64,000 nucleotides of DNA from Thiothrix subterranea (GCF_016772315.1 NZ_CP053482.1:3591501-3655500), one strand, 5' to 3'; shown: positions 8,397-16,839, counted from the first letter of the stretch. Notes: generated from the letters alone by a model not told the origin. Program-made: numbers and translations.

Positions 8397-11300
8397 GTGC
8401 GCCTTAGCAAAATTCGCATCGCCGGATTCAAAAGTTTCGTGGACCCCGTGACGCTGGATTTACGCAGCAACCTCACCGGCATTCTCGGCCCCAACGGGTG
8501 TGGCAAGTCCAACACCATTGACGCCGTGCGCTGGGTCATGGGCGAATCGTCTGCCAAGCACTTGCGTGGTGCGTCAATGGAAGACGTGATTTTCAACGGT
8601 TCGTCCTCGCGCAAACCCATTGGCTTAGCCTCAGTCGAGCTGGTTTTTGACAATAGTGATGGCACGCTGGGCGGCGAATACGCCAGTTACGCGGAAATTT
8701 CAATCAAACGCCAAGTCAGCCGCGACGGGGATTCCAAATATTTCCTCAATGGCGCGAAATGCCGCCGCCGCGATATTACCGATATTTTCCTCGGCACAGG
8801 CTTAGGGTCACGCAGTTACGCGATTATTGAACAGGGCATGATTTCGCGCCTGATCGAAGCCAAACCTGAAGAATTGCGCCATACCCTCGAAGAAGCGGCT
8901 GGCATTTCACGTTACAAAGAACGCCGCCGCGAAACCGAAACCCGCATGGCGCACACCCGCGAAAATCTCGAACGCCTCAGCGACTTGCGCGACGAACTCG
9001 AAAAACAACTGGAACGCCTCGACAAACAAGCCAAAGCCGCGCAACGTTTCCGCGACTTGCGCGACCAAGAACGCCAACTCGAAGCCAGCGCCCTATTATT
9101 GCAATGGCAACACCTGCAAGCGGACGGTGCGCAACGCCTGCGCGAACTGAGTCAGCTTTCCAATGCGTACCAAGCACACCTCACCCAGATGCAGCATCTG
9201 GAAATGCTCCTCATCGACTTGCGTGAACGTTACACCGATGCCAACGAAACCCTGAACGCGGTACAGGGCGAGTATTACCAAGCGGGAGCAGAAATCGCCC
9301 GCATTGAACAAAGCATCCAACACCAGCGTGACATTGAGCGTCGCCAACAGGATGCCTTGCGCACTGCCGAACAGAGCATTGCCGAAACCTTACGCCACGC
9401 TGCCGAAGACCGTACCAAACTCAGCGTGAGCGAAGCGGCACTTGCTGATCTCATTCCGCGTGAAGCCGATCTCAGTGCGCAATTGGCCTTCGCCGAAGAA
9501 CGCCTTGCCGAAGCCGAAGACCAACTCAATGACTGGCAAGAACACTGGCACACGTTGCAACAACACATCGCCGACCCCACCCGCCAAGCGCAAGTCGAAA
9601 AAGTCCGTATTGAACAACTCGAACGCCAACTGAGCCAAACCAGCCAACGCCTAGAGCGCTTGCAGCAAGAAGCCAACAACCTTGCCCCCGCCAACGTTGC
9701 CGATGACGTGCAATTGCTGGAAGCGCAACGCGAAGCCGCCGCCGAAGAACTCGCGCTTGCCGAAGACCAGCTTGCCAATCTTAGCGCCACGCTCAGCCAG
9801 CAACAGCAAGCGCAACGCGACCTTAATAGCCAGATCGACGCGCAACGTTCCCGCCGCCAATCCGTGCAAGGGCGCTTAGCCTCGCTGGAAACGTTGCAAC
9901 AATCCGGCTTAGAAAAAACCAATAAAGCACGCCAACAATGGCTCAAAGAACACGCTTTGGATACCGCTCCCCGGATTGCCGAAATCCTCAAGGTTGAAGC
10001 CGGTTGGGAAACCGCGTTTGAAGCCGTGTTGGGGGAAGATTTGGATGCCATCTGCCTGAAGAACCCCTCACCCCTAACCCCGCACCCAGCCGCTTTCAGC
10101 GTCGTCCCTCAAGGGGCGAGGGGAACGGATATGTTCCCCAACGCCGGAATAACGTTACTAAACATCGAAGCACCTCCTGCCCCCTCGCCCCTTGAGGGAG
10201 AGAGCTGGGGTGAGGGGTCTCTTGCCCACAAACTCCACGCGCCCGCTGCTGCCCATAGCCTCGTCACCGGCATTCATTGCGCTGAAACCTTGCACGAAGC
10301 CCTATCTCAGCGTCACACCCTTGTCCCCGGTGACAGCATTATCACCCGTGACGGCGTGTGGTTAGGCATAAACTGGTTGCGGAGTCGCCGCCAAGACGAA
10401 GCCAACGGCGGTATCTTGCAACGCCAGCAAGAGATTGAGAGCTTACGTGAACAACTCGAACGGCTGGAAACCGACCTCAACGCTGGGCAAACCCGCGCCG
10501 ACGCCGTGCGCACCGGCATTAGCACACTCGAACAACAGCGCCAGCAAGCCCAAGCCGATGTCAACCGCTGGCACCGCAGCGAATCCGAACTGCGCAACCG
10601 CTTGCACACCTTACAACAGCGCATCGAGCAGATCAGCAAGCGCCGCCAGCAAATTGACAGCGAATGCGCCGAACTTGCCACCCAGCAACAGCAACAAAGC
10701 GCCGAACACCAACAAGCGACCATCCAACGTGACACGGCTTTGGCCTTGCTTGCCACCCTGCAAACCGAACGCGATCAACTGGCGGCAACCCGTGAAGACT
10801 GGCAGCACGCCGTCAGCGACGCCCGTCGTACCCAGCGTGACCTGCAAGCCACCATCCAAGATGCCCGCTTACAAATCGAAACCCATCGCACCCAGCGCGA
10901 CAACAGCCAGCAACAACTCGAACGCATTCACAGCCGCCTTGAATTGCTGGAACAACAGCGCGAAACCTTGCTGGAACAATTGCAATTACAAGACGATCCG
11001 CTCGCAGAACTGGAAGAAGAGCGTGAACAAGCGCTGACCCAACGCGCCGACGTCGAGCAACGCCTTACCCACGCTCGCCAGCAGTTGCAAGCGCTCGAAG
11101 CCGAGATTCGCCAGCAAGACAGCGCCCGTATCCAAACCGAATGCCTTGCCGAAACCTCGCGCACTGCCTTGGAAAACCGCAAACTGGAATGGCAAAGCGT
11201 GCAAGTGCGTGAACAAACTCTCGCCGAACAATTTGCTAAAACCGAGTTTGACGCGGCGAATTTGCAGGCTGAATTTCCGGCAGATGCCAGCGCGGAAACG

Positions 11301-11957
11301 TTTTTGCAAGCCTTGGACAGTGTGCAGCGCAGTATTCAGCGTTTGGGTGCAATCAACCTTGCTGCCATCGACGAATTCCGTGAACAACAAGAGCGCAAAC
11401 ACTATCTGGATCAACAAAATGCCGATTTAGTGACGGCATTAGAGACCTTAGAAACCGCTATCCGTAAAATTGACCGTGAAACCCGTGCGCGTTTTAAGGA
11501 AACCTTCGATAAAGTAAACAGCCGTTTGGGTGAAATGTTTTCGCGCTTGTTCGGTGGCGGGGAATGTTACCTGGACATGACCGGCGATGACTTGCTGACA
11601 ACCGGGGTGGCGATTATGGCACGCCCGCCGGGTAAGCGAATGTCGACCATTTACCTGATGTCGGGTGGCGAAAAAGCGTTAACGGCGGTAGCCTTGGTAT
11701 TTGCGATTTTTGAGCTGAATCCTGCACCGTTTTGCCTGTTGGATGAGGTGGATGCGCCCCTTGATGAGGCGAATGTCGGGCGTTTCTGTGAACTGGTCAG
11801 GCATATGTCAGAACAGGTACAATTCATATTCATCACCCACAATAAAACCACGATGGAACTTGCCGAAAATCTTATCGGTGTTACCATGCGTGAAGCGGGG
11901 GTGTCACGGTTAGTCACAGTGGATATGGCGGAAGCTGTCAAACTGGCAAATAGCTAA
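8397..11957 (+). CDS. smc: Chromosome segregation ATPase SMC
   Basis: I use the GTG at 8397, preceded by AGGA six bases upstream, because the product then begins V-R-L-S-K-I-R-I-A-G-F-K-S-F like other bacterial SMCs; 1186 residues. Walker A (G-P-N-G-C-G-K-S-N) is at about 31-39, the ABC signature (L-M-S-G-G-E-K) near 1087 and Walker B with L-L-D-E-V-D-A-P near 1112. Long coiled-coil arms flank a hinge around 525-680. SMC dimers with ScpA/ScpB compact and segregate the chromosome. Odd feature: residues ~555-607 in the hinge are low-complexity Pro/Gly/Ser-rich sequence encoded by two C-rich palindromic repeats inserted in frame. zipA follows 32 bp downstream, probably in one operon. Confidence 0.95.
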   Translation: MRLSKIRIAGFKSFVDPVTLDLRSNLTGILGPNGCGKSNTIDAVRWVMGESSAKHLRGASMEDVIFNGSSSRKPIGLASVELVFDNSDGTLGGEYASYAEISIKRQVSRDGDSKYFLNGAKCRRRDITDIFLGTGLGSRSYAIIEQGMISRLIEAKPEELRHTLEEAAGISRYKERRRETETRMAHTRENLERLSDLRDELEKQLERLDKQAKAAQRFRDLRDQERQLEASALLLQWQHLQADGAQRLRELSQLSNAYQAHLTQMQHLEMLLIDLRERYTDANETLNAVQGEYYQAGAEIARIEQSIQHQRDIERRQQDALRTAEQSIAETLRHAAEDRTKLSVSEAALADLIPREADLSAQLAFAEERLAEAEDQLNDWQEHWHTLQQHIADPTRQAQVEKVRIEQLERQLSQTSQRLERLQQEANNLAPANVADDVQLLEAQREAAAEELALAEDQLANLSATLSQQQQAQRDLNSQIDAQRSRRQSVQGRLASLETLQQSGLEKTNKARQQWLKEHALDTAPRIAEILKVEAGWETAFEAVLGEDLDAICLKNPSPLTPHPAAFSVVPQGARGTDMFPNAGITLLNIEAPPAPSPLEGESWGEGSLAHKLHAPAAAHSLVTGIHCAETLHEALSQRHTLVPGDSIITRDGVWLGINWLRSRRQDEANGGILQRQQEIESLREQLERLETDLNAGQTRADAVRTGISTLEQQRQQAQADVNRWHRSESELRNRLHTLQQRIEQISKRRQQIDSECAELATQQQQQSAEHQQATIQRDTALALLATLQTERDQLAATREDWQHAVSDARRTQRDLQATIQDARLQIETHRTQRDNSQQQLERIHSRLELLEQQRETLLEQLQLQDDPLAELEEEREQALTQRADVEQRLTHARQQLQALEAEIRQQDSARIQTECLAETSRTALENRKLEWQSVQVREQTLAEQFAKTEFDAANLQAEFPADASAETFLQALDSVQRSIQRLGAINLAAIDEFREQQERKHYLDQQNADLVTALETLETAIRKIDRETRARFKETFDKVNSRLGEMFSRLFGGGECYLDMTGDDLLTTGVAIMARPPGKRMSTIYLMSGGEKALTAVALVFAIFELNPAPFCLLDEVDAPLDEANVGRFCELVRHMSEQVQFIFITHNKTTMELAENLIGVTMREAGVSRLVTVDMAEAVKLANS
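10062..10121. repeat. Palindromic repeat inserted in the smc hinge, left copy
   Basis: This runs from aacccctcacccctaacccc to ctcaaggggcgagggg. Its ends are complementary (CCCCTCACCCCT against AGGGGCGAGGGG, one mismatch), so it forms a hairpin. It lies in frame in smc and encodes a Pro/Ser/Gly-rich peptide foreign to SMC proteins. The copy at 10181-10218 is its inverted partner. Confidence 0.8.
10181..10218. repeat. Palindromic repeat inserted in the smc hinge, right copy (inverted)
   Basis: The segment starts cccctcgccccttgaggg and ends tggggtgagggg. Its first 20 bases are the reverse complement of 10102-10121 with one mismatch, and its last 12 are the reverse complement of the left copy's first C-rich block. 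It encodes A-P-S-P-L-E-G-E-S-W-G-E-G in the smc frame. Confidence 0.8.
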
Positions 11958-11989
11958 CGCTGAAATAAACAAGGATTAAAGGATTTTAA

Positions 11990-12676
11990 ATGGAACTGGT
12001 AAGTCTGATTATCATGGTGTTGGGTTTGGCGGCTCTGGTGGGTATTTACGTCATTAGCCGTATTTCCCGGCGCAATTCCCCCACGAAGCGGGATGAAACC
12101 GTTCCCATGCTGCGCGATGCCGATGGCAATGAGCTTTCCAGCGTTGCCGATGATGTTCCCGCCCGTGACGGTAAGCGCCCCGCCGCGAATGCCCGTGATA
12201 TGTCGGATGTGATGATGTCGAATGTGTCAGGCAAAGCTAAAAACGCCGCTGCGCCAAGCCCTGCGAGTGCGGCGATGCTGCCGCCGCAACTGATTTTGTT
12301 CATTGCCGCCGATATTGACGCCGGGTTTGGCGGCGAAGAAGTGTTGCGGGCGCTGGATGATGCGGGTTTGGGCTTCGGTGAGATGGATATTTTCCACCGC
12401 TATGTGCTGACCGAACAGGGTGAAGCCAGCTTGTTTAGCGTGGCTAATGGGGTCAAACCCTGGACATTAGTACCGGATGAGTTAGTGATGCACGCCACAC
12501 CGGGGCTTTCCATGATCCTGAATTTACCCAGCCCGATTGATGATAATGACGCGATCAATGACTTTTTGCGTACTGCGGAACGGTTGGCGGAATCGCTGAA
12601 TGGGGTGTTGAAAGACCATAACCAACAACCGATTACGCCGGATGTGCGTTCTGATTTATTGGCGTTAGCGGCTTGA
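11990..12676 (+). CDS. zipA: Cell division protein ZipA
   Basis: A 228-residue protein with an N-out transmembrane helix at residues 3-24 (V-S-L-I-I-M-V-L-G-L-A-A-L-V-G), a basic stretch, a short disordered linker and a C-terminal ZipA domain from about residue 97 (L-P-P-Q-L-I-L-F-I-A-A-D onward). ZipA anchors FtsZ protofilaments to the inner membrane at the divisome; the C-terminal domain binds the FtsZ tail. It is shorter than the E. coli protein (328 residues) because the linker is reduced. Position directly after smc is the usual gammaproteobacterial smc-zipA(-ligA) arrangement, but ligA does not follow here; a palindromic repeat and a convergent gene come next. Confidence 0.9.
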   Translation: MELVSLIIMVLGLAALVGIYVISRISRRNSPTKRDETVPMLRDADGNELSSVADDVPARDGKRPAANARDMSDVMMSNVSGKAKNAAAPSPASAAMLPPQLILFIAADIDAGFGGEEVLRALDDAGLGFGEMDIFHRYVLTEQGEASLFSVANGVKPWTLVPDELVMHATPGLSMILNLPSPIDDNDAINDFLRTAERLAESLNGVLKDHNQQPITPDVRSDLLALAA

Positions 12677-12697
12677 TGACGTGGCGTGGGCATTGAT

Positions 12698-12755
12698 GTA
12701 GAGACGCAAGATGACGTTGGCATTAAAGTAGAGACGCAAAATCTTGCGTCTCTAC
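12698..12755. repeat. GTAGAGACGCAA palindromic repeat, one partial and one complete copy
   Basis: A complete hairpin at 12728-12755 has 12-bp perfect arms (GTAGAGACGCAA and TTGCGTCTCTAC) around an AATC loop. A second copy of the left arm lies 30 bp upstream at 12698, within a short direct repeat (gatgacg...cattaaag/cattgatg). It sits between the convergent zipA and HhH genes and may double as a bidirectional terminator. Probably a dispersed MITE-like or REP-like sequence. Confidence 0.75.
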
Positions 12756-12772
12756 GGTGGTAGTCGGGATGA

Positions 12773-13273
12773 TTAGCTTTTTTGTTTGGCTGCTTTTTTA
12801 TCGGCTTTTTTGGCTTGTTTAGCCGCTTTCTTTTCCGCTTTCTCGGCAGCTTTTTGCTCAGCTTTTAAGTGTTTTGCAGCCTTTTTCTCCGCTTTCTTTT
12901 CCGCTTTGCGGAGCGCTTTTTTCTCCGCTTTTTGGGCTTTTTTCAGCTTTTTGGCTTGTTTTGCCAGCTTCTTTTGGACTTTTGCAGAGAGTTCGGGTTC
13001 TGAGGATGTTTCTGACATGACTTCTGTAACTTCAGCACTTTCTATGGCAATAGGTTCTGGGGTTTCAGGTTCAGGCGCGGCGAGGGGGGCAGCGAGAACG
13101 TCTTGCGCATTGGCAATAATGAGCGGGGCGGTGTTTTCACCGATGCCGGGCAGGGCAGTGAGGGCTTCCACTGACATGGCAGCCAATTGCTCGACAGTGG
13201 TAATGCCGTGTTCGGCTAAGCGTTTGACGGTGGCAGGGCCTACATACTTGATAGCAACGACTTCTAGTTCCAT
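12773..13273 (-). CDS. Helix-hairpin-helix protein with a lysine/alanine-rich basic tail
   Basis: A 166-residue protein with AAGGA upstream of its ATG. Residues 5-60 contain paired helix-hairpin-helix motifs (Y-V-G-P-A-T-V-K-R-L and L-P-G-I-G-E-N-T-A), a non-specific DNA-binding fold. An acidic Pro/Glu/Thr linker covers ~62-95. The last ~70 residues are almost only Lys, Ala, Glu and Gln in K-K-A-E-K-K-A type repeats, resembling the tails of histone H1-like and AlgP/HU-like bacterial proteins. I infer a nucleoid-associated DNA-binding role; the low-complexity tail limits any stronger statement. The gene is transcribed alone, convergent with zipA. Confidence 0.7.
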   Translation of the reverse strand: MELEVVAIKYVGPATVKRLAEHGITTVEQLAAMSVEALTALPGIGENTAPLIIANAQDVLAAPLAAPEPETPEPIAIESAEVTEVMSETSSEPELSAKVQKKLAKQAKKLKKAQKAEKKALRKAEKKAEKKAAKHLKAEQKAAEKAEKKAAKQAKKADKKAAKQKS

Positions 13274-13379
13274 TTTGATTTTCCTTATGGTTTTGTTACT
13301 TGGAGAAATTCCTTGTCATAAAAGCTTAACATTAGCACCGTCTGAAAATGATGACAAAAACGGCTATATTTTGCTCAGT

Positions 13380-15068
13380 TTAACGGTTTTGTAATAATCT
13401 TCCCCATACGTCGCCACCAGATGTTTCTTGTCCTGTCAGTAAATAATGCAGAACATTTTCATTTTGAGTCGCCCAGCGCATCTCATCGCTAATCGGCCAA
13501 GCCGCACACATCAATAAGCGGTCGCTAACTTCTAGCGGTTTGTCCAGCTCTGGCAATACCATGACTTGCCCATCCCGTTTCAATAACAAGGGAATAACTG
13601 GCAAACTTTTAACCCGCTCGCGTGGGTCACGCAACAAATCGCGTAACTGCACTTGCCCCATCAAACACGCTTTATACAAGGCCGGAGTGCGCACCTTGTT
13701 GATTTTTATTTCCCACAAGTAAGGCACTTCCTCACTGACTACACCTAAAATCCGGCTAACCATTTGGTTTGCCCAGTCATCATCGCGCTCACGGGCAGCA
13801 TCCAGAAAATCGCTGATCAGCGGCGTCCGTAACAACGCAAAAATTTTGTGGGCAATGACATCACCGCGCTTCATCAACAGGTCAATGTCGGCGCGATCAA
13901 ATACCAGACTGTTATCACGCTGGTTTTGCCGCGCAACCATAAAAAGATCCGGGCGTAGTTCGCGGGCGGTCATTAAAATTGATAGGTTGCTCACATCATC
14001 GTTTGTTCCGGCTATCACGCCTACCGCCTGTTTCACCCCAGCTTGTTGCAACGTGATGGCCTCTACGCCAGAGCCGATAATTGCCCCCGTTGGAGCTTGG
14101 TTGGCAACGGGGTCGGGGTCAATCACTTGCATGGGGATGCCCGCCGCTTCCAGATGCCGGTGCAAGGCTTTACCAAACCGCCCAAACCCACAAATTACCC
14201 ATAAGCCCCGGTCAGGGAATAACGGTTCACGCAACGGCTCGTGCGGAACTCCGGTCATCCAGGTAAACAAGGTATACATGCCGGGTGAATGAATCGCCAT
14301 TGCCAACCGCCCCGCGAACGTCTCAAACGGGTTAATGACTTCATTTTTGCCAAAAGAACGGATATTTGCCCCGGCTTCTGCGGATTCGACCCGCGCTAAC
14401 ACCCGAAGATTCGGGTTAAGTAAGTGCGCACTCAAGGCCACCATCACATTGGTTTGGTCGGAATCCGTCAGCGCAATCACGCCAATGCAGTAATTGTTAG
14501 TAATGCCCGCCATTTCCAAAACCGCTGGCTTGGCAGCATCCGCCAATAAGCCCAGCGGACGACGGATACAATCATTCAATTCCAATTCATTGAGACGGTT
14601 TTCATCACGGTCAACCACCACCGCCTTAATGCCTTCATCAGCCAACGCTTTGACTAAAATCCCGCCGGTATCGCCGTAACCACACACCAGATAAAACGGG
14701 GTGCGCAAACGTTTCACACTGCGCTGAAACACGTATTCGGTACGCAACCGCCGAAAAGCCGGGTCTTGCAACACAGCCAGTAATGAACCAATGCTGTACA
14801 ACCAGCCAACCACCGTCAGATGGATAACAAACATCATCCACAAGCGTTGCGCCTCGGTAAAGGCGTAGGGAATTTCCCCAAAGCCAATGGTGGAAGCGGT
14901 ATAACTGACTATATAAAGCGCGTGGAAAAACGACATGTGCCAAGGCTGGCCTTCGGCATCTTGCCCCGGAATCAGGGTAAAACCCAACACCGCCACCGAA
15001 TACATCACAATCAGCACAATCAGCGGTGTACGCATCCGCCGTAACAGCACATAAAAAATGTCAGGCAT
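13380..15068 (-). CDS. Potassium channel protein with tandem TrkA-type NAD-binding domains
   Basis: A 562-residue, two-helix K+ channel subunit. TM1 lies near residues 14-34, the pore filter T-I-G-F-G-E is at 60-65 and TM2 near 77-98. Two Rossmann-like RCK/TrkA-N domains follow, with glycine motifs C-G-Y-G-D-T-G-G at about 129-136 and C-G-F-G-R-F-G-K further on, and a TrkA-C-like region ends the protein. The filter is the GFGE variant often found in prokaryotic channels. It should form a ligand-gated channel or K+-efflux pore in the inner membrane. AGGAG precedes the ATG. DUF6394 lies 13 bp upstream on the same strand, so they are almost certainly co-transcribed. Confidence 0.85.
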   Translation of the reverse strand: MPDIFYVLLRRMRTPLIVLIVMYSVAVLGFTLIPGQDAEGQPWHMSFFHALYIVSYTASTIGFGEIPYAFTEAQRLWMMFVIHLTVVGWLYSIGSLLAVLQDPAFRRLRTEYVFQRSVKRLRTPFYLVCGYGDTGGILVKALADEGIKAVVVDRDENRLNELELNDCIRRPLGLLADAAKPAVLEMAGITNNYCIGVIALTDSDQTNVMVALSAHLLNPNLRVLARVESAEAGANIRSFGKNEVINPFETFAGRLAMAIHSPGMYTLFTWMTGVPHEPLREPLFPDRGLWVICGFGRFGKALHRHLEAAGIPMQVIDPDPVANQAPTGAIIGSGVEAITLQQAGVKQAVGVIAGTNDDVSNLSILMTARELRPDLFMVARQNQRDNSLVFDRADIDLLMKRGDVIAHKIFALLRTPLISDFLDAARERDDDWANQMVSRILGVVSEEVPYLWEIKINKVRTPALYKACLMGQVQLRDLLRDPRERVKSLPVIPLLLKRDGQVMVLPELDKPLEVSDRLLMCAAWPISDEMRWATQNENVLHYLLTGQETSGGDVWGRLLQNR

Positions 15069-15081
15069 GGCTTTCTCCTGC

Positions 15082-15465
15082 CTAGCGACGCACGGTCATG
15101 GTTTCCGCCAACAGCAAAACAACCGAGACAATATTCGCCAGTAACGCCCCACCGGAGAACGATACCACCGCTACGGTTGCTTCCGTATCCATACCCGCCG
15201 CACTGACGTGAGCGGCGTAACCCCAGATCAGAGCAGCCATCAGCAATTGCAAATCTGCCACCAAACTGGTTGCCAAGAAAATCGCCCCCAGATGTGTTCT
15301 GTCGCCAAATTTCAATACCGTGGCAATCAGGCTGACGACCAGTGCGGCAAACAATTCGTAGACATTGTGATGGGCGATATTGTCAATGTCGCCGATGAAA
15401 AAACCGAAGTTCAGCGTCAACGCCAACAGGATAAAAAAACCGAAAACCACTTTTTCTGAATTCAT
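15082..15465 (-). CDS. DUF6394-type small membrane protein, partner of the K+ channel
   Basis: A 127-residue protein with four hydrophobic segments (around 8-28, 36-53, 60-85 and 100-122). I recall DUF6394 proteins as small membrane proteins encoded beside TrkA-domain K+ channels, and that is the arrangement here: it is the first gene of a two-gene operon with a gap of about 13 bp. The first loop (F-G-D-R-T-H-L-G-A) carries the charged residues. A role as an accessory subunit or regulator of the channel is inferred from position only. Confidence 0.7.
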   Translation of the reverse strand: MNSEKVVFGFFILLALTLNFGFFIGDIDNIAHHNVYELFAALVVSLIATVLKFGDRTHLGAIFLATSLVADLQLLMAALIWGYAAHVSAAGMDTEATVAVVSFSGGALLANIVSVVLLLAETMTVRR

Positions 15466-15548
15466 GGGGAATACTCAAATAGACATTAAAATTAATACAA
15501 TCAAAGTCATATAGGCCAAGTGATACGGAAAATCCGTTTCTGACTCGA

Positions 15549-15923
15549 TTACGCAGCCTCTGCCATCAACGTGAAGTCGGCGTGAATCTCGTCGTAGGGA
15601 ACGCAAACACCTTCTGCATCTTGTTCGACAATCCCGTGTTCGATCAGGATTTTAATGTCATCGTGTACCCGTCGGACATCACGCCCTGACTGCCGCGCTA
15701 GTTCACGGATGCTGGTTTTGCCGAGGGTTTGCAGTTTTATAACCAAATCCCAACGACGGGCGTTGATCACCTCAAAAAACATGCTGGGGGAAGTGAACGT
15801 CAGGTATTCGCCTGCGTATTCGCTTTTATTCCACGCATTCAGGAAACGCGCTGCTGAGGCTTGCATCGTCTGTTTTTCAGACTGGATTTTGATTTCGAGG
15901 GTGCGTTTAGGGTTGTTTTGCAT
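15549..15923 (-). CDS. HVO_A0114-type winged-helix transcriptional regulator (antitoxin-like)
   Basis: A 124-residue DNA-binding protein. The C-terminal half is a winged helix (K-T-S-I-R-E-L-A-R-Q-S-G-R-D-V-R-R-V followed by I-K-I-L-I-E-H-G-I-V-E), the pattern of the HVO_A0114 family. Members commonly follow a DUF6516 gene in a two-gene toxin-antitoxin-like cassette. Here its start overlaps the end of a DUF6516 remnant, so the pair was intact once and only this likely antitoxin survives. It may still repress its own promoter. Confidence 0.75.
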   Translation of the reverse strand: MQNNPKRTLEIKIQSEKQTMQASAARFLNAWNKSEYAGEYLTFTSPSMFFEVINARRWDLVIKLQTLGKTSIRELARQSGRDVRRVHDDIKILIEHGIVEQDAEGVCVPYDEIHADFTLMAEAA

Positions 15924-16117
15924 GGTATTGCCTCCGTTGCTCTTCTACATCAACTAAAAAATCTCCAACCAGTTGCTGGATAGTAACGAAAGGGTAAGCC
16001 ATATTTGTAGAGATGCTGACTGCCTGCCACGGGTTGCGGCACTTCCCAGATCACCATTTCTTGTATGTATCTGCCTTCGTACACGATTCTGTCTTTCAGG
16101 ATAAGTGTTGCTTTCAT
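15907..16117 (-). pseudogene. DUF6516-family gene broken by internal deletion and frameshift
   Basis: From the ATG at 16117 the frame gives a typical DUF6516 N-terminus (M-K-A-T-L-I-L-K-D-R, then E-M-V-I-W-E-V-P-Q-P-V-A-G-S) up to L-Y-K-Y-G-L. It then runs into a short unrelated tail and stops at about 15950. In the neighbouring frame, the same stretch reads Y-P-F-V-T-I-Q-Q-L-V-G-D-F-L-V-D-V-E-E, which matches the usual DUF6516 C-terminus, and ends at the TAA at 15907. The middle segment with the G-K-G-D-H-R-H-type motif is missing. I infer a deletion of about 25-30 codons that shifted the frame. The start of the regulator gene overlaps the end. Confidence 0.65.
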
Positions 16118-16174
16118 GTTGACATTATGACAACGGATGAGAGGTGAAATCAATGCTGTTTGGTGTTGTTAGCT

Positions 16175-16405
16175 TTACTTTCCTGCTTGAGCGTAATGCT
16201 TATCCAGCTTATCGAGTACTGCCAAACCTTCTGAGACATTGCCACGCGCTGCCCGTAGGCGGAAACGGGTTTCGGCATCCGTTTCAGTGAGAATGCGGAT
16301 GGCGAATTCTTCCATCAGCTTGTTCAGGCTAACGCCGCGACGGGTTGCTAGGGTTTTCAGGCGGTTGTGTTGCTCGTCAGGTAGACGGATTGTCATGGTT
16401 GCCAT
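16175..16405 (-). CDS. Ribbon-helix-helix antitoxin, pair 1
   Basis: A 76-residue protein with an Arc/CopG-like N-terminus: a beta strand M-T-I-R-L-P-D, then helices containing R-L-K-T-L-A and the turn G-V-S-L-N-K-L-M. The C-terminal ~35 residues (D-A-E-T-R-F-R-L-R-A-A-R-G) would wrap the toxin. It lies directly after the PIN gene, whose TAA shares one base with this ATG, so translation is coupled. The order is toxin first and antitoxin second, the reverse of most RHH/PIN modules. Members normally neutralise the nuclease and repress the shared promoter. It is a clear paralogue of the protein at 27030-27257. Confidence 0.8.
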   Translation of the reverse strand: MATMTIRLPDEQHNRLKTLATRRGVSLNKLMEEFAIRILTETDAETRFRLRAARGNVSEGLAVLDKLDKHYAQAGK

Positions 16406-16839
16406 TAGTTTGCCTCCTGTAGTGTTTGCAGAAATTCCGTCACGGTTGCTATCCGAATGTCAGGGAATTGCAATTCATGTTGCCAGAAATCGCGGGTGTT
16501 GCCTGTAATCAGCCATTGGGCATTGCCTGCTATGGCGAGTTCCATGAGGTGATTGTCGGCTTCATCCCGAAGGTTTGGTCGCCACCGATAATAGATATTG
16601 ACCCACTGGCATTGAGAAACAAAAGCGTTGAACAGTGTTTCGCGCTCATCCGCTGTTACGGCACTGGTGGTGAATACATGCTCCCGCGTCATGATGTCTT
16701 CGTATTCCGAATACAGGGCATTGCCGATCAATGGCTGTACTTGCCCCAACAGGCAGCGGCGCAACAATGCCCGTGGCGCGGTGTCAGCCTTCATCAGTGC
16801 GGAAATGAAAACATTGGTGTCGATAACGGCGGTAATCAT
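16405..16839 (-). CDS. PIN-domain toxin (COG1569-like), pair 1
   Basis: A 144-residue PIN-fold nuclease. The first acidic residue is in V-I-D-T-N-V-F-I at residues 5-12, the second cluster is E-Y-E-D-I around 45-49, and the third is R-D-E-A-D-N-H-L-M-E near 91-100, followed by W-L-I-T-G-N-T-R-D-F. All the metal-binding acidic positions expected of an active Mg2+-dependent ribonuclease are present. It resembles the group annotated as putative toxin component, PIN family. Known PIN toxins cleave RNA in the cytoplasm when the antitoxin is lost. It is the first gene of its operon. Confidence 0.82.
   Translation of the reverse strand: MITAVIDTNVFISALMKADTAPRALLRRCLLGQVQPLIGNALYSEYEDIMTREHVFTTSAVTADERETLFNAFVSQCQWVNIYYRWRPNLRDEADNHLMELAIAGNAQWLITGNTRDFWQHELQFPDIRIATVTEFLQTLQEAN

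Noticed and set aside
9275-10051. 258-residue frame antisense to smc
   Set aside because: Ser/Cys/Arg-rich artefact of coiled-coil codons.
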